64,000 bases of DNA. It comes from Hamiltosporidium tvaerminnensis. Its lineage: Eukaryota; Microsporidia; Dubosqiidae. The notes under the pieces are model-generated. The model worked only from the letters and a program-made list of their open reading frames with translations. It ran no database searches and had not been told where the DNA came from. The DNA is taken from assembly GCA_022605425.2 (NCBI GenBank), contig CM061248.1:1364001-1428000 (forward strand). Reading direction: 5' to 3'. A program made the translations under genes and the position numbers. This document shows, in pieces, positions 47,160-61,979 of the stretch (positions are counted from its first letter, which is position 1; the number at the start of each line of letters is the position of its first letter).

Positions 47160-50100
47160 ACCATTCTTTACACTTTGTTTTTAACTAAAATTCTACCATT
47201 TGCAAGTACTAAATAGTGCTATGATAATTTTTTTGCACTCTATTTTTTTAATATTCAAATCTTTTTTTCGAGTAAAAAAAAAATTTATAATAACAATTTA
47301 AATGATATTGACTGGTTTTAAAGCAAAATTTCGTATATAAAATACCTACCTATGTTTTAATAGTTTAGTGTATGATTTTTAGTTAGTTAATTATATAAAG
47401 GTATATTATTATTAGGAAATTAAAGAGAATGAGGCGTAAAAGAATATTTTAAATAAAGAGTAGGAAATAACTGTTTTGTATGTTTATAGTATGACTGATA
47501 ATTGCATAATTTTTTTAATTATAGATATAATTGTGTTCTAGTGACAAATATAGCGGAAAAATTTAGGCATAGTTTATTTTGTTTTTGTGGTTACTGAGTT
47601 TATCACAGAAATAGTAATGATATATAATAGAGATAAATGCGAAAAAGTTATGGGAATATGATCAATATTTTACTTCATTAGAAGCAACCGGAATCTATTA
47701 GTTAGACCATATTTGATGACACAAAAATATCTTTAACATAATTATATATATGAAAAAACGGTAAGAAACAGATATAGACGAACATACACGCTGGAATTCA
47801 GTAAATTTTCAAAAGAACACATTTTTTAAAACTATTTTTTTGAGCATGTTTTCTATAAACGAACATACATTTGAAACAATAAACCAGGTTAAAATGCTGC
47901 AAATGCAAACAAATAAATACTCAGAATTTTCAAATCTTAACTTTAGCAAAGTATTATAGTATGTCGTTGGTTGGATAATAGTTTTACTTAAAGATTTTAT
48001 AGGTATATTTATAAATTTCGATTTTTTTTGGAATGTAATACTAAGGATGTATCAATGATCGGGTTAAAATACTTAATTACATTAATGTAAGTGATGATGC
48101 ATCTTTTATTTTAAAATTTAACGTTTTATAACATTCAAAATCAGTTTCTGAAATATCAGAAAGTATATTTTGTGGTGAAAGATACTTTCTTGCACAATGC
48201 TTTGTGAAAGTTTTAAAAAAACGAGAATTGGAGTCTGAATTGAAACTCGAATTTATTGTATAAGAAAATTCAAAGTGAAAAAATTTAATGCTAATTTATT
48301 TTTTTAGATGGCCTATAAAATTCTTTTGTACCAATGGAAAACTTTAAACGAGTAATCTATATATATTATATATTTCAAAACAAGTATATCAAATATTCTA
48401 GTTTTATTAGAAATAATGAAATGAAATTCGATACATATATTATGAGCATTTGGTACTTGCGTAAATAGCTAATTTAGCACGAAAAGAATGTAAGTTACTG
48501 CTCATATTTGCTAGTAGAAATTCTTATATTAAATTCTGTAAATATTCTAGCGATTTTTTAATATTTTTTTATTTTGTTGATATACATATTATGCCAATTA
48601 AAAGTTTTTTTTATCAATGTAGATGTTACGTCTTAAATTGGGTGATGAATTAAAAAACGTACGCTCTGATGTTCTATTTCACAACCGGCTTTAATTTAAT
48701 CTTCTTTTCTAATCTTGTTCACAGTTTAATTTTTTTCTAAATTTAAATATAATTATCTTTTATCTCTTCGTTTTAACTTTATACTTGATATTTATGTTTT
48801 GTGGTCGCATGCTTGTTTGTATTGTTTGTATAACTTTATGTGTCTTTTCCAATTTTATATGAGAATTCGCTTATACACCGTCGATTTGATCTAAGCATAT
48901 ATCACAGTTCACTTATATTTATAAATATATCGCTGTTTACTTATATATAATTTCAGCTATGGTAGTTTCCCGTGGTACATTTTATAGTATTTAATGATGT
49001 CCATAGGCATCACATAAGAAATTAAATCATACTATATTTCTTTAAATTCTATTTATTACTGTTTGCGAAGAGTATTAAAAAAAATTTCGACCCTAATAAG
49101 TTAATATGAATTGATGTATTACTAAAAGGTAAATGACTGGTCAAAATTAAAGGTTTTATTGTATTGAAAGACTTTTAAAATATTAAATTACAGTTTAGAT
49201 GATGTTTATGGCGTGCAATGCAAATATTTACAATTGAAATCTTTTAAAGTAGTTAAAAATTTCAGGTAAAATAAATTAGATTCTAGTAAATTTTTATTTA
49301 TAGAATTTGTATGCTAAGTCGAAAATTTGAAGCCTTTTTTAGGATTGAAAAGGTATTCATGATTTAGAAATGAAGAACCTTGATAAGAAAAAAAACATTA
49401 TTACTCAAAGCTAATAATATGGAATAAATAAAAACCGAAAAAGAAAACTTCTCAAATTAAAAAAACTGCTATGTTTATATTTTCTGAGCTTAATTTTGGT
49501 TTTTTTCTTCACATACAATTAAAAAATACAGGGAAGATGTTAAGAACCTATAGATCACAATTATCTCATTTATATTGATTATTAAATAGGAATTTCTAGA
49601 TATCTTAAATAAAACCTTTTGATTTGCTAGATAAGAGAAGCTAATCCAATTTTTAAAGTAGAAATTGGGAAAATAGTGAAAATACCAAATGAATTATTTG
49701 TTATACCTTTTCTCGCTAGGCTTAACAAATATCTATTACAATTATTAAATTTTGAATCATTAAAAATGTTTAAACACCTACTATCGAATTTATCTAAATT
49801 TAAGCCGAAATCAAACTATTGTGAATATATTTAAAATATTTTTGCTATAAGTATACTAGTACTTTAGTCAGATAAAAATAACTAAGAATATGAATTTAGG
49901 GTAAATCGTTCACGTATTAAATACAATATTCTCAGATTGAATTAGAAAAAAGTATAAGAATTATTTAAAACAGTGTCTTTAGAATATTACAAATTTATTA
50001 GATTTAAAAAAGACTGTCGTATCGATCTTCAGGCGCGAATTTTTAAAGTTTTGTTTATATAGGTAAATGAACTAGATAATCCCACGTTTTATATAAAACC

Positions 50101-51582
50101 CACTAGAAGAATAGACTAAATGTTCAGAGAAGAAATGAACAACAACTAATATGCACGGTTTTGAGTACATACTTCTTATTTAATTACATCCGATGATTAT
50201 TCTTTTGAAGATTCTGCTTTGACATAGAATTTTATCTAGTAAACAAGAACTTAATCTATGTTTATAGAAAAAAAATTTCACGGCAAGACAGCAACCAAAT
50301 TTTTTTACCAATATATTTTTTCTTCAAACTATAAGCGTTCCATCTACATTTTTCTACCATTATAAATGAATTTCGATTGTATAATTTAGATATCTTGTTA
50401 AAATTTTGTTCCATGCTTTAACATTTTTTACTGAGACTGTAATATGCGATTCTCTATGTAAATAAGTAAGAAAATCCAATGAAAAAAACTATTTTATCTA
50501 AAAAGTTAATATATTTTGATTTCTAAATTCAAAATAATTTTAAAACTAAAAACGTTATGTATTTTAGATTACCTCTCCTCTGCTTAAGTAAAATCGAATA
50601 CCTTTTGATTTTAGATTAAATTAAGAGGTAGTATCTTAAATTTAGATCAAGATTCTTTTAACCTTTTAATATTTGATTTTTATAACTGAAATTCGAATTT
50701 TTGTAAAAATATGTTAACATATAAAAAATTCAACCAAAATAAATTTTTATCAATTAGAAATTATTTCAAATTAGATATAGATCCAAAAAAACGATAATAT
50801 TTTGACAATTGCAAATTTTATATTTAAAAAAAGATTGATGTACATTATGATATATTTCTATAATATTGGCTGATTATTTTCCTGGATTTGAAATACACTT
50901 AATTATTCAGACAATATCTTAGAAAGAGAACTTATAAAAAAATTTAGAATAAAAAATATAAAAATTCGTTTATAGTTAACCAAGAAAAACCCGTCAAGAG
51001 TTTGACTTTTCTTAAACTTTTGAGTTTATGTCAACATAAGTTATCTCAATAATGACTTAAAAAAATTACTTAACACATTTGTATAGTCACCACTATTTCT
51101 GGAAAGGTAAAAGGTAATTCTTTTAATTTTTTTTAAAAATATTTTGTAATTTATTTTTTGAAAATTTGTACCCTAAATATTTTGCTATGAACAGATTTCT
51201 CACTTCAAAGGAATATAAAGAAAATAAAACAAGTGTTATCGACAGAAAAACGAAACATATTATTTTGAATCACAGAGGTACAGGAGCAACAGGAAGAAAT
51301 CAATTAGTGTTTTAGGTTCTCTTTCTTGCGTTCTGAGGTATTTAATTTTGGCATTTGGAATATATACTAGCAGTGGTGTTACATGAATGTTTGAATTTTG
51401 TCAATGTTAATATGAATAGGTCTGGATACGAACAAATACCTATATCATATATGCTACGTTTGTAAAACGTACTTAAGATCAAACGATAGCAACATTAGAT
51501 GTCAGGTTTGTACATTAGAAGTCAATTTTTGAAAGACACAAAATACGTCATATATTCGTACATTTTGTTAATACTTTGTTAA
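47160..51582. other. AT-rich desert, nothing recognised
   Basis: No supported gene or RNA. Slightly GC-richer patches at 48640-48990 and 51260-51580 may be decayed coding sequence, but I cannot name it. Confidence 0.5.
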
Positions 51583-51777
51583 AAAAGGATAGGGCGAGAT
51601 AAGAATGGCCCTAATCAAGCAGCGTTAAGAGTTTTGAACAAACAAAGGATTATCTATGAAGCAAAATGTGTGAAAATGTATTTAAGTCAAAGATTTCAGT
51701 TTGTAACATATCACATGGGGTATGCGCCTTTAAATAAAATACATTCACAGCATGTTGGAGTAAAATTCCCGGCTTAA
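51583..51777 (+). pseudogene. Possible coding relic, 64 open codons, unknown family
   Basis: The frame is open from the stop at 51580 to the TAA at 51775. It reads KNGPNQAALRVLNKQRIIYE and later YLSQRFQFVTYHMGYAPLNK. The residue mix is balanced (His, Gln, Met, Gly, Pro, Cys), unlike the Lys/Asn/Ile/Phe chance frames around it, and the local base composition is less AT-rich. There is no ATG at the start and no motif I know. It may be a fragment of a transposon gene. This is a composition argument only. Confidence 0.3.
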
Positions 51778-54700
51778 AAACCCTGTAACTTCTTGATTAA
51801 TCACCGAAAGACGAGTTTCTTACTCAAACACACTAGAATAGATAATATTGAAACAGAGAAGCGTCAACAACATCTATTAATGCTTTTTGGTACAAAAAAT
51901 GAACAGAATTTTTATTATTTAAGACTGAGTACTACAACACTTAAAATAATCATCATTTTAAAGTACTGAATATAGAGATCTAAAAAAAATATCAACAAAT
52001 TGAATGATTTTGAAAAATATTATTTCGATTCAAAAAGCTCCAAGATGGTGTGTGACAAAACAATACAAATAAAACCGAATCATAAAAATCCTTAGAAGTG
52101 TTTAGGTTAGGTAATAACAATAAAATTTGACTTAAAATAAATTATTATAAAGAAAATTATTTTCCATTCTGCTTAAAAAATAAAATTTGCTTTAATATTT
52201 TCATAATTAACAATATATTTTCTTTTTTATACAGGTTCGGTATGGCATCCTTTATATTATTGTTTTAATATCCAAATTTGATCAGCTCTGTTTTTTTTCA
52301 GCTTTTCCTAACTACTACGTTATATAATCCAGAAAGCGTTATAAAATCTTCTATGAACTATAAAATATTTTATTTTATTATTTACTGAGCTTTTATAAGT
52401 CATATACCGTCCTTTAAATATGTTTAAAGATCTCTCGCTTGTGCTGTCTTAAATGGAGCTCTTCTTTTATATGTAAACTTAAAAAATATATAGTTTTAAA
52501 GCAAAGACAAAAAAGTTCCTTTTTTTTAAAAATATAAAGGTTTTTTCGGAATATAAATTGCTTATTAGTAGTACAACATTCCAAGTTCGAAAATATAAAA
52601 ATAGAAAAACAAAAATGACAATTGTACTACCTAAATTCGTCCGAATTGCAATTCTTGACTAGTTTATATTTCTAGAAATTTACAGCGATACCTAGAAAAT
52701 AATTCGAAATACCTTTAAGATATTTTTTCTCACTGGTATTAAATAGATATATCTAGCACCTTCTTCAACTTCCTGTAGCCTCTGTGTATTTCTATTTGAT
52801 CTTCATAAGAACAAGACTATTTCAAAATCTTTTCAGTCGCAAATAAATCAGTTTATGAATTACTGGAATATCGAATCACGGAATATAGCGGGTTTCATCA
52901 AGTTACTTTGAAGCCTGGTAATTTAATCTTTAGAATTTTTGACAGTTCTGATATATTCTACACCGACTCTTACAAGTTCTGAAATGTTTTCATTTTTTTT
53001 AATTACAGAAAATACAATTTTTCAAATAACAGACCGCACATTTAGTTTCTTAAAGTTATATTACATAAGGCAAATTAAAATAAAACAAAAAACTCAACAT
53101 TTTATGATTTATGTAACTTTTACTATATTCTTATGTAGCTTTAAAATAAATAGTTTTTATTAACATTTTGTAATATTTCTCACATAACCGAGACAGACTA
53201 AAATTTCTTTCCAAATGATATCCAGAAATATTTCAATTTTTAATTTGAATTTACACTTTGTTTAAGTCTATAAATTTATAATAAATTGAGCAATTTAAAT
53301 CTCTTTTTAAAATACAAAATTATAGGAAACTCGATTCCAAAATTTGAAGAAAATAAACATTTTCGGAGATAAAACTGTAATTTAGTAATACTAGCCAATG
53401 TAATCTAGTAACTCTAAATTTAACGAGTTTTCAAATTAAAATGGTTGTGCGTGATAATCTTCTTTAAGACCTCATTTTATTCCAAAATTTCAATATAAAA
53501 TTCTAATTTATATATTTTATAATTTTTAAAATATTACAATTTTTTAAATGCTTCTATGGTTGTCGTATTTACATAATATAATAATTCTACTTGTGCAAAA
53601 TTTTTCTTCCTCTAGCAAGAAATAAACTTTATATTCTTAATAAAGAGAATACTTAGTAGGTAACAGAAAAATATTTTTATTACATATATAAATACCTGCT
53701 AATTTTTTTTAAAAATTTTCTCTTATATTATATTTTTTGTGTACCATTTTCAAATATTTAAAATTTTTTTTAAAATTTATTCTTAAAAGCAATCATATTA
53801 TTTTGTTAATTACACCTATTTTTACAGATTTTAATCGTAATAGTGTTCTCGAATTCCAGAAATTTTGTTTAACTTTTTTTGCTCAAACTGTAAAAAGATC
53901 CATATTTACACATTTGCCCAAAAATTTTTGTATACACGTTAAATGATTTTAAATAAAGTTCCTTGGTTAGTGTTTAGTATATGACAATTTTAAACTCTTT
54001 TTATAATATCATAGTGAATGAAAAACATGGTGAAGTTACTTGTATTAAAATGTAATTTAAGAAATTTTAAATTATTTTAAACGTAGCCAACCGTATTTAA
54101 GATCAAATTCATCGTTTTATTTATCAAAATCTATATCAGCTATATATACGCTACTTTATGTTATTATTCGCAAACAAGCATATATTTGTTTACATTTTTG
54201 GTTTAAGTTTGCGATTCTAGCATCAAAATAAGTTATTTTCCAAGATCAATATGATAATATCATTATAAAATCATTAAAAGTTTAAGATTAAACGAATTAG
54301 TTCTTTGGAAAGGTCAATATATATCTTAAAATTTTTTATTACATTTAATAGGAAAGTTTAATTGTTCAAATCAATGAAATTATCTTAGAAATTAATCTCT
54401 TGAGCTATAATTATCATATACACCAAAGAATGAAACAAAAAATTAATATGAATGTATATTTTATATCTGAATGTCAATTTGTCTGAGATTATACTATAAT
54501 GCCGTAATAGATATCATCAAAAATAAAATATAGAATCTAAACACTTTTTGGTAAAAAATTTAATAAAAATATAGTTTTTTTTTGAGCTTAAAAGAAGCGT
54601 TCTATGATTTTTCCTAAAAAAGATGCCGAGATTATGTTTCTCAATAGTAAAGAGGTTTAAACTATTATTTTCTAATTCAAAATAAACGAAAAGTTTTTTT

Positions 54701-57700
54701 TCCGAAAATTGCTTAAATTAGTCTTTTATCTTTGAATAATCGAATACCCGTAACCGATCTGTCCATATTTAATACGTAGGAAAAATAAAAAAAAATTTGA
54801 ATAATAAATCGCTACCTTAAAAATTATAAATATCAAATTTAACTGAGAGATGCAATAAAAAGAAGAGGCTTAGGAATATTTTATTTGTGTTTAATTATTT
54901 GAAAAAAAATTAAATAATCAAAAAATACTTTAGTAGTGTAAAAACTTTTGCTAAATTGGCCTGTCATTTTTATTTGATTAGATTTTAGACAAGTGCAAAG
55001 TATTTGGTAGATCCAGTAAAAATATTCTTTTCATCTCAAAGTAATATGGTTTAGCCATAATAATAAAAGTTTATAAATGACTTCTAGTCCTCTAACACCA
55101 GGTATTTGGCTTTCTAGTATTAGAAGTGTCAAATCTGAAATCTTTCAATGAAAAATATTTTATCTCATAGAATTCCCCGAAAACAATTTTAAATACCAAA
55201 CCATTATAAGTATTACAAGCTGTTATATAAATAAATTTTGCTTCCGAACAAAAAAAAATATGTGATTAACGTTTAAATAATGATTCTTTTTTTAAAAGTA
55301 ACTGAATAGAAGTATTAAACTTAAAAATAAAATTTAAATTATTGTTATCCATATAGCCAAAAATCTCTACAAAATGTTTTTTAAAAAAATATGAATTTTA
55401 AATCGTCTTAAGAAAAAAACTATAGATTGTATTTAATTGATTAAGTCAAGGTTTTTGTTTTGTAACAAATAAAATTTAATCTTTACTTTAATTCATTCAT
55501 TCAAATAAAACGTTAAGAATTTAAGCATAAGGTTGTGATATTTTAAGAGACATAGTATTTTAAAATCTCAATAATATTTTATGCGTTCAAAGTTAATAAT
55601 GTGTCCTTTTATATTAACAAAGCAAAAAGAAAGTAACTATATATCTTAATTATTAAATCCGAAAGAATCATATTTCACTATTTCGAAATAAAATTTTTAT
55701 AAATAATATCAAATCAATTTTTATACTAGAATACGCAGAATAAAGTTATTAAGGGAATCTATCTATTAATTGTTGACTATGTGAAATAAAGGAAATTTCT
55801 AAAATAGTTTTATATGATCATTGGTAAATTAATGCGTCTGATACACATATTTAAAAATTTAAATTGATTAAAAATATCTATTTATGTTGTAATAGTGCAA
55901 TCAAGGTACATTATGCTTATATTCTAATTTTAGAAAACCCATAATTCGATTCTTCATTTAACTGAAAAAAATATAGATAGAAAAAAAATAATATGCTTTA
56001 GTAGAGAAGAGTTAGTGTAATTTGATTTTGAATATTAATTTTATGAGGAATCATAACCTTGGAATGAATTCAACATTTAAATAATTTTTTAATCCCTAAA
56101 ATTTAAGTAGCAAATAACCTATACTAACTAAAAATTCTATATTGGATACAGAGAACGTCTCTGAAAGTGTTTTTTTTTTATAAAAAATAAAGGTCAAATT
56201 CAACAAAACTTTGCTAAAATTATTATAGAGTTTTTCGAAAAAATTACATTATGTTCTCATAATAGACAGGAAACATCTGAATTTATTTCATGCGAGTGTT
56301 TCCAACCGAACTAAAAGTGTGTTGTCTAAAAAGGAATTGTATGAGTAGAAATTTTTATTTTAACAAACCAAAAAACAATATATTATGAACTAAAATTTAA
56401 TGTCATTTTTTAGACAATTATATGTCTGGTAATTAAACATGATATACAGATTCTTTAAAACCGTTGTTGTTCCTTTAATTTGAAAGATAATTTGGAATTT
56501 CTACTATATTTTGTTTTAGTAATTTTTGCGAATTTTATTTGAATAAAATACTATCTAGTATTATTTTCTTTCCTTTGCCTAACAAATATATTTATTTACG
56601 TTTTCTTTTCACTATTACTAAAAAAAGAAGATAAAATATGATTAAAATAAAATTTATATTAAAAAAATAGAAACATTCATCTAAATTTTTGATACACAAA
56701 AAAACAAATACTTGACTGTATTTACAAAAAGATAATTTTTCAAAGCGACTCAAGTTTTTTCTAGCTTAAGAGAGATAAACGGAAGAAGTATTAAAAATTG
56801 TGTTTTCTTTGTCTTTCATGAATATGACCCAATCCGAAGCAATAAAAGTATCAATATTCGTTTGATTAATTATTCATTTGAAGACGGATAACTTCAATTT
56901 TAAAGCTCTATCAATAAAAATTTTAAGATTTTAAATTTATATGATCATGTTTACTCGTTTAAGACGAAAGATTCTAAACAAAGGAAAACAAAGTATTTTA
57001 AATCTCATATTTAAATTAGAACAGTACGCATACCACCAAATACATTTATGATTGTTTGTGAATAAGAAAATTTTTTATTTTCTTTATATGAATAACAAGT
57101 TATCTAAAAAATTGAATTTTATTTAGATATGTAGTTTTCAACTGAATAGTTATTTGCCCCTTTACAAGAAATTTTTTTAAAATTTAAAATGTCCATAAAA
57201 CAAAAGACATTCAAAAATTTATGAAAGAAGCCCTGAAATGAAAGAAAACTAGAAACCATCAAAGATAAAACGTTAGATTCCGGAACCCGTTATTATATTG
57301 ATGTGTGTAAGAAAAAACTTTGGTTTTTACATTCTCTGATAATAAATAAATGATTGCTGATGTTTGGAAGATTTCCATAGCTTTCTTTGCATACTTAGAG
57401 AAAAGATTTTTTTATTATTTCAATATATTTATACGGTAATATGCAGTCTTATAGAAGAATTTATAGATCAGAAAAATAAAAATTTGGGTTTTAAGAAAAT
57501 TTCAATTGATAAATTTACGAAAATAGAATCCTTTTAGTTGTTATAAAAATGCTGTTTTTATTGCTTCGTAAACTTTTTAATTACGTCGATAGCACGGAAT
57601 AATTTAATAGATTTTTTGATCTATATGTATTAATTTGGATAAATTTTAGGGTTGTTTGCTGTTATGAACAACAAGTAAAAATAAAACTTAGGAAATAAAA

Positions 57701-60700
57701 TGAAAATTAGGAAAAATTAGAAGGAAAACAGATTTTCAGATTTTTTCAAACTGTGAAAGGAAAGATGCGAAAAACAGCAAGTTGTATATGCAGAAAATTA
57801 TGCTGTTCATTTATTTTGACACAAAAGTATGAAAAGTGCTATAATATTTTGCAAGTAGATTATAAAGAATTCCCGAAATTACTTTGGTTCTATTTTGTAA
57901 TTTCTAAAATAAATTTCATAATCGATTCAAAATCTAAGAAATACCTCAGATAAAGAATTAAAGAAATAATTATTAAAGATTCATAATAAATATTTTTTTC
58001 AAAATCCATTTAATTAGTACAGTCGAATAAATATATTTTACTCAAAAAGACAGCCTAATGCCCTCTTAAGAAAAAACATTTTTATTTTGAATTAAATAAT
58101 TTCTACATTTTTTACATTTTCTTGTTTTTTTAATTTTATTCAATTACTTAAAATCTTTTTTTTCAAACAAAATCTGTATTGTTTTAATGAGAGATGCGCA
58201 ATATCATAATAAGTTTGTAGACTTATATGAAGACCTTTAAATAGGCGTTTACATCTTCTTTTCTAAATATCTTTACAGATTAAGTAATTTTTTCAGCATA
58301 TTATTTAATGTATGGATTTATATAATAAACGCAATAAGTTTCGATTTTATTGTACACCCTGCTCTTTTTTGCTAGTAATTCACGTGTTTAGATGTGATAA
58401 TAATATTTAAAGATAAATAAAATTTCTTTCGGATTTTCAAGACATTAAATGAGAAGAAAAAATAAGAGATAAATAATCTAATATATGTATATTAGGCCAT
58501 TATAAAAGTCTGGCTCCTAACTGGTCGCCCTTACTATTATTTGTTAAATATAATATTTTGAAAAATTTATATTTTTTCCCAATTTCTAGAATCCATGCAA
58601 CATATGTTTAGACTATTTAAAACATTAAAAGCAATAAAAGTTAAACTTTTTGTTTATATCCCCTGATTTCTATTTAGAACATAGTTTTTCTAACAAAAAA
58701 AAGATTATTTAGGTTAAATTCTATATTCTATAATTTCTATATCTCGTTTTTCTCGTATTCACCATTTGGTTATGACTAAATCTTTCTGATTTATAGAAGC
58801 AAATTGTTTCGATTTTTGTATCACTACCGCTCGAATAACTATATCTTCTGTTTCTTTCTGGATTTTAAGCATATAAAGTAATTTTCATTGTTTTATAGGG
58901 TATTGATTTCTATAGTTTCAGGATATATCCATATTCTAACTTCTAATATTTATCTCAAAACAAAAATATATTATAAGATATTAATTTAATTTGCTTATTG
59001 TTCTAAATTTTTAATATTGATTGTTTCACTCTGATCAATTTAATTTCTATATACTGAACTTCTATAAATCGCACAAATATTTCCTATAAAAAAATATATA
59101 ACATATTATCAGCGTTTTATTATCTAAAATAATATTTTCAAGCTATTATTCTCTTTTTATAAGAGAAGTAAATATATCAGTTTATTTATTAGATTTCCAA
59201 ATAAAATTAAATCGATTTTCATACTTGCGTACTTCCCTTTCGAATGATAAATATCCTAAATTTATAATCATATTTTTTTCTAAAAAAGCATTAGAGCCTA
59301 TATATATATAAATAAACTGAATTCATGAAGCAAAAATATATAAAATTAGTAATTGCAACGTCTAATAAAAGCTTAAATTAATATTTTTATACTTTTAACA
59401 GTTCCCATTTAATTTTACTTAATCTAATTAATACTTAACATGAAATTTAGAAGGAAGAAGAAATTAAAAAAAAATTGTGTTAAAAAACATTTCTTAAAAA
59501 AATTATTCTTAGATTTATTTTCGAAATAAATTCGTATCTAATACCTTTAGACGCGCACAATCTATTCGTTTTGGGCATCTTCTTATAAATACCACCCATA
59601 ACATAAAATTATACTCATGAAAAGAAAACTTTCTTCTGTTAGATAAAAATCAGACTCGTATATATTCTGATATAATTCTAGATAATATTATTTAAATCTA
59701 TGTGCTTTTTTACTTTTCATATTCAAGAAGTAAAATCTTTTTAAAGGTTTAAATTTTTTACTTAACAGTATCATAGAATCTCTTTTATCAATAAAATTAA
59801 AAATAAAGCTATTTTGCAAATAAAAGTAATTAAAAACATTTTTTAAAATATGGTTTCGAAACTTTCATAAGCAAAATTCCAATTCAAACAGTTACAATTT
59901 AGCATGTTTCTCAAAAAATATTTATGTTTAACTCAATACAAATAAAAGTTATTACAATAAGTTGGAAAAACAATTTCTTCTCCAGATCTAATATAAAAAA
60001 AAATATCTGTCATCGTTTGCATTTACCATATATAGTTAGGTACCATAAAAAGCCATTTACTTTTTAAACATAGAGAAAAAAACTTATCTAATCGAAAAAA
60101 ACACTATTTAGAATTTTTTGATAGTCTTAAATTATTCGGTTGAATAAATACATTACCGTTTTATTATAGAAGAAAACATAGATAATATAAAAATGCTTTT
60201 TCTATAAATTTTATATTTATTCACATAGATATATAATAATCAAAAAAACAATTAAAAACTTATTTTATTGACTACGTTTACATCAAAAATATTTCTTAAA
60301 TAGTTTTTAGTCGAATATTTACATATAATATATGTATATTGAAAAAAATATTATAAAATAAGATAGGCGGTAAAAACCAACAAAAAATATTGGTATAACG
60401 AATTTAAATTTTAAAATCATATTCAAGAAAAATTTAACCAACGTACGTATGAAAAATAAATTACAAAATAAAATAATGAAAGGTAATTTCTAAAATAAAT
60501 AATTTAATATAAAGAGTATACGAAAAAGATTACAGGAAAAGTATCACAACGTAAAAATATAAAATGATTAAGAATAAAACAAAGTGAAAATAAAGAAATA
60601 TTTTGTAGTTACGATATTTAGAAAACTGTAAAGCTTATAAAATCTGAATATTTTATTAGAAGTTCATTTAGAAAAATTTAGAAGACTTGAAAAAATATTA

Positions 60701-61418
60701 ATAAAGAGTGATTCATTTCGAGAAAGCCAATTACTATTTATTTTCGCTCTTTTCTAACCAGTTCTCTATTTCTTCTATTTATCTATAAACTTTCATCTTT
60801 ATAATATTGAATATATTTATGACATATATGGATAGAAATCAAATTTACAAAATATGAAAAATAAAAAAGAAGTTATAATATTTTAAAATAAATAAACGAA
60901 CAGTAAACCAAGAATAAAATAAATATTACGAGAGTAGTTTTTTTTTGGTTTATTTGAATTCTAGAACACTTCTTCGTTTGTATTGAAATGTCTGTATAAT
61001 TTTATTTTTTTTCTATATAGTAATAAAATGTTTGCATTGCTAAAAAAATAAATATATAAAAAAAATTAAAACGAAACCCTACTGATTCAAATCGGAAATG
61101 TGGTTATATAATAATAGATATGTGAATAGAAATAAATATTAAACCAAGGAAGAAAACATTAGACAATTTAACGAAAGAACTAGATGAAATGTTTATTTTA
61201 ATTGTAAAGATTTATTTAAATTAAGCCATCAAATATATTGTACAAAATGATAGCATCAAGGTGATATAATTTGAAACGAAGTATTACACTTGTTTCCGCA
61301 GCAGTTAGAGTTTTATTTATTCAAAGATTATATTTTGTCGCAGTCATTTATATTTTTATAAATTGCTTTTTTTGCATCCTATCATTCTAAAATTATTTTA
61401 ATTTACCAGATTGTATTA
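51778..61418. other. AT-rich desert, nothing recognised
   Basis: Nearly 10 kb without any frame, repeat or RNA I can support. Short open frames at 52939-53163, 53737-53946 and 57753-57953 look like chance. Confidence 0.55.
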
Positions 61419-61468
61419 CACATAAGAAAAGCAAAATTTATTCCACATAAGAAAAGCAAAATTTATTC
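61419..61468. repeat. Perfect 25-bp tandem duplication
   Basis: The unit CACATAAGAAAAGCAAAATT followed by TATTC occurs twice without mismatch, and a third copy is begun by CACATTAG. A perfect copy in such worn sequence suggests a recent slippage event. Confidence 0.9.
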
Positions 61469-61979
61469 CACATTAGATCATGTTCTAGATATTTCAAAAA
61501 ATAAAAATGGATTACAATTAGATTTATTGCTTAACATACCCTTTCACACATCAACTCAGTATCCTAACAATTAAAATTTGAAAAACGTAATCAATAATAA
61601 AATTTTTGTATAATAATTTCATTTCTTAAATAAGTAATCCTGTTAATGGCTTTCTAATACTGAATAAATTTCTTTTATTATTTTAAATCTGTACTTGCTG
61701 TCTTAAGAACAGTTATGGCCAACGATAGAAAATTGCAAAGGTTGGCATTTGGGTATTTTTTTTCTAAAATCTTAACCATTTATGAATTGCTTTATTATCA
61801 TGCGTAAATTAAATTTTTTTTTCTAAATTATTCATGAGTAATTATTTTTAAATAATAAAACTTTAACGTTTTCTTACAATTAAAAATATTTCAGTTTTCT
61901 GTTTATGTTCATTGGTAAATTACTTTAAAAATTTTCTTGGTGAAAATCCTTTAAAATATCTTGTATTTTTTCATATACG

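Noticed and set aside
57753-57953. 66-codon frame with several cysteines
   Set aside because: It starts at GTG, has no homology I know, and the cysteine spacing fits no metal site.
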